Assembly (NCBI RefSeq): GCF_034355335.1
Contig: NZ_CP136422.1
Location: 1,243,001-1,307,000 of the forward strand
Direction of reading: 5' to 3'
DNA length: 64,000 nt
DNA from: Blautia coccoides
GTDB lineage: Bacteria > Bacillota > Clostridia > Lachnospirales > Lachnospiraceae
Below, piece by piece: positions 8,094 through 16,402 of the stretch (position 1 is its first letter; each line of letters opens with the position of its first letter). The notes under the pieces were generated by a model that saw nothing but the letters and a program-made list of their open reading frames with translations, had not been told where the DNA came from and ran no database searches. A program made the translations under genes and the position numbers.

Positions 8094-9599
8094 ATGTATA
8101 AAATGCAGATTCATGCAGACAAAATAAAAGGAAAGATAAACAGAGAGATCTACGGACATTTTTCGGAGCATCTGGGCAGATGTATTTACGGCGGCATTTA
8201 TGTGGGGGAGGATTCCCCCATTGAGAATGTAAACGGAATGAGAAAAGATGTGGTGGATGCCCTGAAGGAGATCCGACTGCCGGTCCTGAGATGGCCGGGC
8301 GGCTGTTTTGCCGATGAATATCATTGGATGGATGGGATCGGACCAAAGGAGAAACGGAAAAAGATAGTCAACACACACTGGGGCGGGGTTATTGAGGATA
8401 ACAGCTTCGGTACCCATGAATACTTTGAGCTTTGCCGCCAGTTGGGATGCAAAACCTATGTCAATGGAAACCTGGGAAGCGGAACGATAAAGGAAATGTC
8501 AGACTGGGTGGAATACATTACCTTTGAGGGAATGTCCCCCATGTCACAACTTCGCGGTGAAAACGGATCAAAAGAGTCATGGAATATTGATTATTGGGGC
8601 GTAGGCAATGAAAACTGGGGCTGCGGCGGAAACATGACTGCAGAATATTATGCCAATGAGTACCGCCGTTATCAGACCTATGTCAGAGACTACAAAAATG
8701 ACAGGAAGATCAGTAAAATCTGCTGCGGACCAAACGCTGAGGATTTCGACTGGACAAGAGAAGTGTTAGCTGCCTGCTTCCGCCACAGCCAGCCGGAACA
8801 GCATGGATTCATGGATGGACTGTCCTTACATTATTATACAGTTCCCAATGACTGGAAAGTAAAAGGAAGCGCCACTGAATTCGATGAAAAGGACTGGTAT
8901 CGGACTTTAAATAAAACTCTGTTCATGGAAGAGCTGATCCAAGGCCATGGGGCGATCATGGATGAGTATGATCCGGATAAAAATATCGGTATGATCATAG
9001 ACGAATGGGGTACCTGGTTTGACTGCGAGCCTGGTACCAATCCGGGATTTCTGTATCAGCAGAGTACCATGCGTGATGCCCTTGTTGCAGGAATAAATCT
9101 CAACATATTTAATCAGCATTGTGACCGGGTGAAAATGGCAAATCTGGCCCAGACAGTCAATGTGCTCCAATCCGTATTGCTCACAGAAGGGGATAAGCTG
9201 GTCAAGACACCTACCTATTACGTCTTTCATATGTATAAATGCCATCAGGACGCAACTCTGGTGGAGAGCAGTATAGAGACAAAACAGATCGGCCTGCAGG
9301 AACAGTACATGGTGCCGAATTTAACGCAGTCCGTTTCCGTTGACAAAAACGGCACTTTGCATATCACGGTCACCAACTTATCCGCTGATGAAGGGTATGA
9401 TATCGAGGCAGAAGTAAGCGGAAGACAGATAAAGGAAGCAGAGGGAGAAATATTGACCGGAGACATAAGGGATGGGAATACATTTGACAATCCGGATCAG
9501 GTTAAGACACTCCCCTTTGACAGTGCGAAGGTGGGAGAAAAGGGACTTCAGTTCCACATTCCGGCGTGCAGTATCATACATTTGGAAATAAAGGAATAA
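8094..9599 (+). CDS. Alpha-L-arabinofuranosidase, GH51
   Basis: A 501-residue GH51 enzyme that removes arabinofuranosyl side groups from arabinoxylan or arabinan oligosaccharides in the cytoplasm. The clan GH-A (beta/alpha)8 barrel has the acid/base Glu173 in GVGNENWG and the nucleophile Glu304 in IIDEWGTW. The N-terminal signatures GHFSEHLGR and RWPGGCFADEYHW are also typical, and a C-terminal beta domain follows. Its start lies 12 bp after the GH43 stop, so the two are co-transcribed. It is the last gene before a strong terminator. Length matches the family. Confidence 0.95.
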   Translation: MYKMQIHADKIKGKINREIYGHFSEHLGRCIYGGIYVGEDSPIENVNGMRKDVVDALKEIRLPVLRWPGGCFADEYHWMDGIGPKEKRKKIVNTHWGGVIEDNSFGTHEYFELCRQLGCKTYVNGNLGSGTIKEMSDWVEYITFEGMSPMSQLRGENGSKESWNIDYWGVGNENWGCGGNMTAEYYANEYRRYQTYVRDYKNDRKISKICCGPNAEDFDWTREVLAACFRHSQPEQHGFMDGLSLHYYTVPNDWKVKGSATEFDEKDWYRTLNKTLFMEELIQGHGAIMDEYDPDKNIGMIIDEWGTWFDCEPGTNPGFLYQQSTMRDALVAGINLNIFNQHCDRVKMANLAQTVNVLQSVLLTEGDKLVKTPTYYVFHMYKCHQDATLVESSIETKQIGLQEQYMVPNLTQSVSVDKNGTLHITVTNLSADEGYDIEAEVSGRQIKEAEGEILTGDIRDGNTFDNPDQVKTLPFDSAKVGEKGLQFHIPACSIIHLEIKE

Positions 9600-9609
9600 G
9601 AGTTTATAG

Positions 9610-9647
9610 AAAACAGCCGGGGAGTTTTGGTCCCCGGCTGTTTTAGC
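9610..9647 (+). terminator. Terminator of the arabinoxylan operon
   Basis: A perfect 14-bp stem, AAAACAGCCGGGGA (9610-9623) with TCCCCGGCTGTTTT (9631-9644). Runs of A and T on both sides make it potentially bidirectional. Confidence 0.92.
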
Positions 9648-9754
9648 GTTAAGAGAAAAGAGAAAGACGTGGGGGCAAAGGCTGGAAACGACTGTAGAAT
9701 TCCGGTACAAAAAATGGTATACTGGATTTGCAATATATTTTATTTTGGATCAAA

Positions 9755-10581
9755 ATGGAGAGATTTATTGAAAAACAGTACAGAATTATGCAATATCGTA
9801 TATAACGTCCTGCTTAGTAAAATACAATTTGGTGTCTATGGTTTCGGTGAAAAACTGCCCACCATGGAGGAGGCCAGTGCATGTCTTCACGTATCTGTGG
9901 ATACCACCCGCGCATTCCCTGGAAAAGGAGCCTGCTTCCATCCCAGAAAGAGCTTGCAGAGCAGAGAGGTGTTTCGGTAAGTACGGCCCGAGGGTGCTTG
10001 GTCTTCTTGGCTGTGTTGGGGCGGTAAAGTCCGCGAAATATGTGGGAACACGTGTCCTTCCTCTTGAAAAGGCTACGGAAAATAGCGATTTCACCAACCC
10101 TGTTTTCCGCCGGAGACTTGTGGATATGACGGAGAGCTTTCAGATCCCGGCGCTGTCCTGCAGAGAGACGTGTGTGCTCACACTTTCCTCTCTTGATGCC
10201 CATGCCATTGAACTTATCCGTAGAAAACTGAAGATCCAGAAGGAGAGAAAGCGCGGTGAAACCCTGTCCTTTCAAATGATGGATATAATCGTAAAATATG
10301 CCCCGTTTCAGACGATCCGGTCCGTTTATTCTGAGCTGCAGCAGCAGTTTTTCTGGGCAAATGCATTTCACGGCATGATCGGTAGCCAGGATACTGTCAA
10401 CGCCGTCTACGGTCCTTATATGGATGTCTTTATAGAAGCTCTGGAAAAAACAGATTTTCTCAGGTTCTCTGAGGAACTGGAGGCGCTCATGATCTATGAG
10501 TTCCGAAAAACAGCGGGTTTTATGTCAAAGATTGGTATTCCGGGGACGGAAACCATATGGATTCCCAAGCCCTGTGTTTAG
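9755..10581 (+). pseudogene. Frameshifted GntR-type regulator
   Basis: A regulator gene broken by several frameshifts. From the ATG at 9755 the reading is MERFIEKQYRIMQYRI and then a stop. The next frame reads a winged-helix motif (FGVYGFGEKLPTMEEA, HVSVDTTRA). A third segment reads a second GntR-like helix-turn-helix (LPSQKELAEQRGVSVSTARG) before stopping near 10025. The remaining C-terminal region continues to 10581 in yet another frame, including a 250-codon open stretch from 9829 that is probably not translated as such. At least three frame changes are needed to join the parts. It lies between the arabinoxylan operon and a sensor kinase gene, and its former target is unknown. Confidence 0.7.
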
Positions 10582-10601
10582 AGGTAAAATATCCGGAATG
10601 T

Positions 10602-10632
10602 GAAGAAACCGATCAGCAGTCGGTCTTCTTTT
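10602..10632 (+). terminator. Probable terminator after the broken regulator
   Basis: GAAGAAACCGA and TCGGTCTTC form an imperfect stem with a small bulge, followed by a TTTTT run. Confidence 0.6.
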
Positions 10633-10685
10633 TATACATATTTATAAATAATTAAGAAACAGACAGATATAGTTTTGACCGGCAG

Positions 10686-10714
10686 TTGCTTTCTCTATTT
10701 GTCTTTGCTATACT
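10686..10714 (+). promoter_or_regulatory. Promoter for the hybrid sensor kinase
   Basis: TTGCTT (10686-10691) and TATACT (10709-10714) are 17 bp apart. A TG one base before the -10 gives an extended -10 element. Confidence 0.6.
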
Positions 10715-10819
10715 TAATAATAAATTGGTATGGGAACAATCAGAAAAAAATAGAAATGATTGGCAGCAGGCATCCGGGGAGGAGCCGTACAGAGCCGGAA
10801 AGGCAAGGAGTTAAGGGAG

Positions 10820-13450
10820 ATGCAAAGAACTTTAAAAAAGAGGATGATTCCCATAGGACGGAGTCAGCAGATAAGTATTATCAGCACGGTGGTACTCATT
10901 CTTCTGATGCTCTTTTATTTGGTCATGAACGTCAGGAATTCTGCCAGTCTGGCGGCGCAGACGGAAATCATATCAAACCATCCTTTTGAGGTGGTGATCT
11001 CTGCCGGAGATGTGAAGCTTTATGTGTCAGAGATGAGTCTGCGGACAGGACGGCTGGAACGCCATTATAGCAGTGACGATATAGAATTTGCCCAAAATAA
11101 GCTGGAGGAACTGTCTCATTCTCTGGAGAAACCGGTTGCCCGGCTGGAGGAATTGTATCTGGGCAGCAGGGAGGATGTACAGATACTCAAAAGTATTCTG
11201 GAGCTTCTGCACACAGAGCAGACAAAATATCTGGAATTTTGCCGACAGCCGGATATCACAGAGGAAAAGATAGAGGCTTATGCCCAGGAGCATCTGCAGC
11301 CTGTCTATGACACTGCTCTTCGCCAGACGGAAAGCATTATATTGACTGCCCAGGAAAAAAAGGTGGGGTATGGGATCACAGCCGAACGGCTACGGCTCAT
11401 TAATCTGATCGGTTCTATTGTGCTCATGATTTTGATGGTAGGGGTGCTGCTGATCTCCCAGTATGTTCTTCAGCGCCAGAGGAAAGAACTGGTTTACCGC
11501 AGTAGACTTTTTGATGATCTGTCACGGAGCATTGACGATGCATTCATTATCCGGGATGCCAACACAGGGGATATCAGCTACCGCGGATTGAATCTGGAAC
11601 GGGTGCTTGGAATCCCCATGGCAAGCCCGGAAAGCTTCTACCAGGGTCTCAATGAGGTGGACGCACAGGCGGTCCGGGAGGGCGTCAGCTCTCTTAAGTC
11701 CGATACCCCATATGAAAGACTGGTGGAGTATACAAAATCAAATAAAGAAAAATACTGGATGCTGATCCGTGTCTACCGGGTGGATGATTTGAAAACCCCG
11801 CAGCTCATCACAGTATTTTCCGACCGTACGGAAGAAGTCCGATCACGCCAGGTCCTGCAGGAGGCAATGTTGACGGCAGAGCGGGCGAATCTGGCAAAAA
11901 GCGAGTTTTTATCCAGAATGAGCCATGAGATCCGTACACCCCTGAACGCCATTATCGGCATGACCACCATAGCGGCGGCTTCTGTCCGGGAGCCTGCCAG
12001 AGTGGAAGAATGTCTATCTAAAATCACTTTTTCATCCAAACATCTGCTGATGCTCATCAATGACGTGCTGGATATGTCTAAGATTGAGAGCAGTAAAATG
12101 ATACTGCAGAATGAGCCTTTTGACATTTTCGAGATCGTCAGCGGGTTTGCAGCCACTGTTTATGCACAGGCAAAGGAAAAAGGGATTGCTTTTGATGAAA
12201 CTATGGAGGGATTTGGAGGCAATACCATATTTATCGGTGATTCACTGAGACTCAACCAGATACTGTTAAATCTCAGTTCCAATGCAGTGAAGTTTACCCC
12301 GCCTGGCGGCAGGATCCGTCTGGAGGTTTCTCTGCATGGCAAAAAAAATACCACTTACATACTGCGCTTCATTCTCTCTGACACGGGGATCGGTATGTCA
12401 AAGGAGGCTGTCCAGCGTATATACCAGCCTTTTGAGCAGGCTGACGCTTCCATTGCAAAACGCTTTGGCGGTACAGGACTTGGCATGTCTATCACCAGAA
12501 ATCTGGTTACGCTGATGGGCGGTCAGATCCAGATAGAGAGTGAGCCGGGAGCGGGAACTACTTGTATTGTGGATCTGCCGTTCAGAATAGGGCAGGAGGA
12601 CGGCGTTTTGAAGCCTGATTTTGAACAGCAGGGGCTGCGGGCATTGATCGTGGATGATGAACAACAGGTTTGTGAACAGACTGCTGTTCTCTTAGAAAAA
12701 ATAAAGATCAGCTCTGAGTGGTGTCTGTCAGGTGCCGAGGCTGTAAAACGGGTGAAGGAGATGCATCGAGAAGGTCAGGACATGGATCTGTGTCTTATTG
12801 ACTGGAAAATGCCGGGCATGGACGGTATTGAGGTGACACGCCGCATCCGTCGTGAGGTGGGAAATGATGTTCCTATTGTCATGATCTCGGCTTATGACAT
12901 TGCGGAGGTGGAAAAAGAGGCACGGGAGGCAGGGGTCAATGGATTTCTGCCAAAGCCGCTTTACCGTTCCTCTGTCTATTCTGCCATCAAGGAGATACTG
13001 GAACACAGAGGCCGGCATACTGCATCCTCCGGAGAGCGGGAAGCTTCCGGCCGGCCTTTGGACGGCTTTCGGCTGCTGATGGCAGAGGATAATGCGCTCA
13101 ATCAGGAGGTGGCGGCAACGCTGCTGCGTATGAACGGAGCTGAGGTAGACTGTGTGGAGGATGGGCAGCAGGCACTGGATACATTTTTAGACTCAAAGCC
13201 CGGTGATTATGACGCTGTCCTGATGGATATACAGATGCCGGTCATGGATGGGTACGAAGCCGCCAAGAAGATCCGCGCCTCCGGTCATCCCATGGCCATG
13301 AGCATCCCCATCATTGCCACTACAGCCAATGCGTTCAGCGATGATGTCTCCGCTGCGCTGGCCTCCGGGATGAATGCCCATGTCAGCAAACCACTGGATA
13401 TTGTACAGCTCTGCAAAACTCTCTCAGAGTGGATTGGCAGAGGGGATTGA
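10820..13450 (+). CDS. Hybrid sensor histidine kinase with two receiver domains
   Basis: A membrane-bound hybrid kinase of about 876 residues. A first membrane helix near residues 20-38 and a second near 195-215 enclose an extracellular helical sensor. Then come a PAS-like segment, a HisKA domain with phospho-acceptor His369 (SHEIRTPLN), an HATPase domain (NLSSNAVKFTPPGG; FGGTGLGMSIT), and two receiver domains with Asp661 (LIDWKMPGMDG) and Asp803 (LMDIQMPVMDG). No HPt domain or output regulator is seen beside it, so its partner is elsewhere. The ATG at 10820 follows AAGGAG; upstream in-frame codons from 10760 lack a ribosome site. The stimulus is unknown. Confidence 0.92.
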   Translation: MQRTLKKRMIPIGRSQQISIISTVVLILLMLFYLVMNVRNSASLAAQTEIISNHPFEVVISAGDVKLYVSEMSLRTGRLERHYSSDDIEFAQNKLEELSHSLEKPVARLEELYLGSREDVQILKSILELLHTEQTKYLEFCRQPDITEEKIEAYAQEHLQPVYDTALRQTESIILTAQEKKVGYGITAERLRLINLIGSIVLMILMVGVLLISQYVLQRQRKELVYRSRLFDDLSRSIDDAFIIRDANTGDISYRGLNLERVLGIPMASPESFYQGLNEVDAQAVREGVSSLKSDTPYERLVEYTKSNKEKYWMLIRVYRVDDLKTPQLITVFSDRTEEVRSRQVLQEAMLTAERANLAKSEFLSRMSHEIRTPLNAIIGMTTIAAASVREPARVEECLSKITFSSKHLLMLINDVLDMSKIESSKMILQNEPFDIFEIVSGFAATVYAQAKEKGIAFDETMEGFGGNTIFIGDSLRLNQILLNLSSNAVKFTPPGGRIRLEVSLHGKKNTTYILRFILSDTGIGMSKEAVQRIYQPFEQADASIAKRFGGTGLGMSITRNLVTLMGGQIQIESEPGAGTTCIVDLPFRIGQEDGVLKPDFEQQGLRALIVDDEQQVCEQTAVLLEKIKISSEWCLSGAEAVKRVKEMHREGQDMDLCLIDWKMPGMDGIEVTRRIRREVGNDVPIVMISAYDIAEVEKEAREAGVNGFLPKPLYRSSVYSAIKEILEHRGRHTASSGEREASGRPLDGFRLLMAEDNALNQEVAATLLRMNGAEVDCVEDGQQALDTFLDSKPGDYDAVLMDIQMPVMDGYEAAKKIRASGHPMAMSIPIIATTANAFSDDVSAALASGMNAHVSKPLDIVQLCKTLSEWIGRGD

Positions 13451-13593
13451 ACCGGATACAAACCGCACATTCTTTTATGCACCGGGTTGCAGGCAGATAA
13501 AACCAGTGATAAAATAAAACTGATCTGCCGGGTGAAATATATAATTTTTAAAATCTGGCGGCAGAACAGAGACAGAAGGCGGAGGATGAGTAT

Positions 13594-15426
13594 GTGTTGA
13601 CAAGAAAAGAGATGAAGCAGAAAGCAAGACAGTCTCTGCGGAAGCATTATCTGATATTTGTGATAGTCTGTGCAGTGGCGGCCATGTTGGGAAGTGAATT
13701 TTCCGGTTCCCTCAATGGAATCAGGATTGAATCCAGAGAGAAACAGACCCATAACACCACTGTAAACGGTATTGTGGGAGGTCAGCCCAATCTTTCGGAT
13801 GTGGTATTGGAAGCACTCCAGGGAAACGAGAAGGAGAGCAGGGAATTATCAAATGAATTGAAAGAACAGGAAGTGGAGGATACAAAAGAAGGGAAAGGCA
13901 ATGCAGTCCTGGGCAGGAGCAGGGGAGTGCTGGCGGGATTTGTGAATGATATCTCCTCCGGCTCCATTTTGGCCACTCTGATCGCGGCAGTGAATTCTAT
14001 GGTGGGGTCTGCCGGGGCAACGGTTTTTATCTTTATCCTGCTTAGTTTATTGATGAGTCTGGCGGCCTGGGTGTTTCTGTTTAACATGTATACGGTAGTT
14101 TCACGGAGGATTTTTCTGGAAGGCCGTGTGTATGAGAAATTGTCTATCCAGCGCTTTACTTTTCTCATCAGGGTAAAGAGATGGATAAAGGTGTCCCTGA
14201 CTATGGCTATGACAGCCCTGTATCAGATGTTATGGGCATTGACGGTGGCAGGCGGGATCATCAAGCGGTACTCCTATTTTCTGGTACCTTACATAGCGGC
14301 AGAAAATCCTGATATTTCTCCGAGGAGAGCCATTACCCTTTCCAGAAAGATCATGCACGGACATAAGTGGGAATGCTTTGTCTTTGAGCTTACTTATTGG
14401 GGATGGGATATGCTTGGCAGCCTTACCCTGGGGCTGACCGCGATTTTTTATTCCAATCCCTACAAGGTGGCGGCGTTCAGTGAATATTATGCCCATCTGA
14501 GAAATCTGGCAATAGAAAAGAAAATAGAAGGGTACGAATATCTGAATGACAGATATTTATTTGAGAAGGCCGATGACGATGTGATCTTCGAGGTATATGG
14601 GGATACACTTGCCACACTTCTGGGGGAAGAAAAGGAGGAACCGGAGCGATTGACCGGTTTTGCGGGGCTGCTTGCCAATGTGTTTGGAATCACAGTGATC
14701 AACAGGCGGGATGAGCGGATCTATGAGGAATACCAGGAGGGGCAGCTCAAATACCAGGTGATCCGGGATGCAGTGCAGGGGAAGGCATATCCGGGAAGGC
14801 TGTTTCCCATTCAGGAGACCAGGAAGCGACAGAAGGCGGAGACTCTTCGTTACATACGCCGTTATTCTGTGTGGTCGCTTATCATGCTATTTTTTGCATT
14901 TTCCTTTATGGGATGGATATGGGAGGTGAGCCTGCATCTTATCACAGACGGTGTGTTCGTAAACCGGGGTGTACTGCATGGTCCCTGGCTGCCCATTTAC
15001 GGGACAGGAGGCGTGATGATCCTGGCGGTCCTGAACAAATTCAGGGGAAAGCCCGTTGTGGAATTCCTTCTGACCATAGTGTTGTGCGGCTGTGTGGAAT
15101 ACTTTACCTCCTGGTTCCTGGAAATTACCCATAACGGAAAGAAGTGGTGGGACTACAGCGGCTATTTCCTGAATCTGAATGGAAGGATCTGCGCGGAAGG
15201 GCTGTTGGTGTTTGGCCTGGGAGGCATGGCTATTGTCTATGTGGCAGCCCCTCTTCTGGACGATCTGATCAGGAAAATACCGTATAAGATACTGATTCCT
15301 GTGTGTATTTCTCTACTGGCGGTATTTGGGACTGATCAGGTTTATTCCAGTCTGCATCCCAATACCGGGAAGGGAATCACAGACTATACAGGAGCGTGGA
15401 TAGAAGAACAAGAAGTCCGGACATGA
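13594..15426 (+). CDS. DUF975 / CmpB-type fusion membrane protein
   Basis: A 610-residue membrane protein that appears to join two families usually encoded separately. The N-terminal part (about 1-300) looks like DUF975: short N-terminus with RKEMKQKARQSLRKHY, several helices, and a conserved ISPRRAITLSRKIMHGHKWE stretch. The C-terminal part (about 425-600) matches the putative ABC-transporter-type integral membrane family (PF06541, CmpB-like), with FMGWIWEVSLHLI, GVLHGPWLPIYG and WWDYSGYFLNLNGRICAEG. The middle is soluble and charged. The GTG at 13594 has GGAGG 8 nt upstream. Function is unknown. It is the last intact gene before a transporter remnant. Confidence 0.75.
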   Translation: MLTRKEMKQKARQSLRKHYLIFVIVCAVAAMLGSEFSGSLNGIRIESREKQTHNTTVNGIVGGQPNLSDVVLEALQGNEKESRELSNELKEQEVEDTKEGKGNAVLGRSRGVLAGFVNDISSGSILATLIAAVNSMVGSAGATVFIFILLSLLMSLAAWVFLFNMYTVVSRRIFLEGRVYEKLSIQRFTFLIRVKRWIKVSLTMAMTALYQMLWALTVAGGIIKRYSYFLVPYIAAENPDISPRRAITLSRKIMHGHKWECFVFELTYWGWDMLGSLTLGLTAIFYSNPYKVAAFSEYYAHLRNLAIEKKIEGYEYLNDRYLFEKADDDVIFEVYGDTLATLLGEEKEEPERLTGFAGLLANVFGITVINRRDERIYEEYQEGQLKYQVIRDAVQGKAYPGRLFPIQETRKRQKAETLRYIRRYSVWSLIMLFFAFSFMGWIWEVSLHLITDGVFVNRGVLHGPWLPIYGTGGVMILAVLNKFRGKPVVEFLLTIVLCGCVEYFTSWFLEITHNGKKWWDYSGYFLNLNGRICAEGLLVFGLGGMAIVYVAAPLLDDLIRKIPYKILIPVCISLLAVFGTDQVYSSLHPNTGKGITDYTGAWIEEQEVRT

Positions 15427-15469
15427 AAATTCGGACAGCCCTTTGTCTATTTGACAGGGGGCTGTCCAA

Positions 15470-15751
15470 GCCATAGCAGCAGGGGCTGGTTTTGCAGGTG
15501 TGGTAAGGCAGAGCCTGACAGTCTTTGCGGCAAATCTGGGAAGTCCGGCTGGGACTGCTGCACAGATGTCTGGCCGGAATCCGTTCATGGTGTTCGGATT
15601 TATTTTGATTCCCCTGGCTGTGTGCGGGGTGCTGGCGTTTGTTCTGCGGTTTTACAAGCTTGATGAGGAATATCCTGAAATCAGAAGAGAACTGGACCGG
15701 AGATATGCAGGGGAGGAAAATCCCACAGGATATGGAACAAAGACAATATGA
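15470..15751 (+). pseudogene. C-terminal remnant of a GPH/MelB-type sugar transporter
   Basis: About 93 codons read AIAAGAGFAGVVRQSLT, then PFMVFGFILIPLAVCG and a cytosolic tail YKLDEEYPEIRRELDRR. That tail is the usual end of glycoside-pentoside-hexuronide (MelB/XynT-type) symporters. The family is normally about 450 residues, so only the last fifth remains. A hairpin (GGACAGCCC 15433-15441 with GGGCTGTCC 15459-15467) sits at the point where similarity begins and probably ends the upstream transcript. No ribosome site suits an internal start. Confidence 0.65.
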
Positions 15752-15756
15752 TTTTT

Positions 15757-15801
15757 GTGCTCCATTCGGTCAGAAGTGTATGTTCTGAACAAATGGAGCA
15801 C
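15757..15801. repeat. Nested inverted repeat between convergent genes
   Basis: GTGCTCCATT (15757-15766) pairs with AATGGAGCAC (15792-15801). Inside, TCAGAA (15770-15775) pairs with TTCTGA (15783-15788). It lies between the transporter remnant and the end of the minus-strand XRE gene. It lacks a clear T-run on either strand, so termination is likely but not certain. Confidence 0.5.
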
Positions 15802-15821
15802 TGATAAGAGAAATGATATTT

Positions 15822-16289
15822 TTATTTTTGCCTGGAAAAGCCCATTGCTGTCACGAAAATACCAATGAGCATTTCTCCGATGGAGAGACCCATTAGGATT
15901 CCCGAAAAGAAATCTCTGACATCACTTCCGCCGATAGAGAAGTGGACTGCAAATAGAGCGATTCCCATGGTCATGAGAATAATACCGTACAGAGATACTT
16001 TCTGGTTTTCCAGATTTTGTATTCTTTTGATCAAGTCTAAAATCTGGTCATCGTCATAAACACGTATACTGTCAGGTTCTGTTTCCTCGCCGTCCATCAA
16101 TTCAGATATTGTGATATCCAGTTCCTTACATAAAGACTGGATGATGCCATAGTCAGGCATACATTTTCCTGTTTCCCATTTTGAAATGCTCTTATTGGAA
16201 ATACCCAGCTTCTCAGCAAGATGTGCCTGGGTGAAATTCTTTTCCTTTCTCTTCTTTGCAATAAACATTCCGATTTCCAATTGATCCAT
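15822..16289 (-). CDS. XRE-family regulator with C-terminal membrane helices
   Basis: A 155-residue protein. An N-terminal helix-turn-helix (KRKEKNFTQAHLAEKLGISN, KSISKWETGKCMPD) spans about residues 8-65. After an acidic linker, a coiled-coil-like piece (ILDLIKRIQNLENQK) leads to two hydrophobic helices (about 100-150). This arrangement is common in Firmicutes as a membrane-tethered regulator. GAGGAGG precedes the ATG. It is transcribed away from the glycosyltransferase gene end, and its target is not evident. Confidence 0.85.
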   Translation of the reverse strand: MDQLEIGMFIAKKRKEKNFTQAHLAEKLGISNKSISKWETGKCMPDYGIIQSLCKELDITISELMDGEETEPDSIRVYDDDQILDLIKRIQNLENQKVSLYGIILMTMGIALFAVHFSIGGSDVRDFFSGILMGLSIGEMLIGIFVTAMGFSRQK

Positions 16290-16402
16290 TTTGTCGGCCT
16301 CCTCTGTATTTCATAAACACAGAATACCATTCTTGGAGCAATTTATACATCCCCTGTGGGTAGAATTTGAGGGGAATTGGCAGGGAACGGTACATTTTAA
16401 TA

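Noticed and set aside
9814..10371. A 185-codon minus-strand frame over the broken regulator
   Set aside because: The plus strand shows clear GntR motifs in pieces. The minus frame has no ribosome site and low-quality composition.
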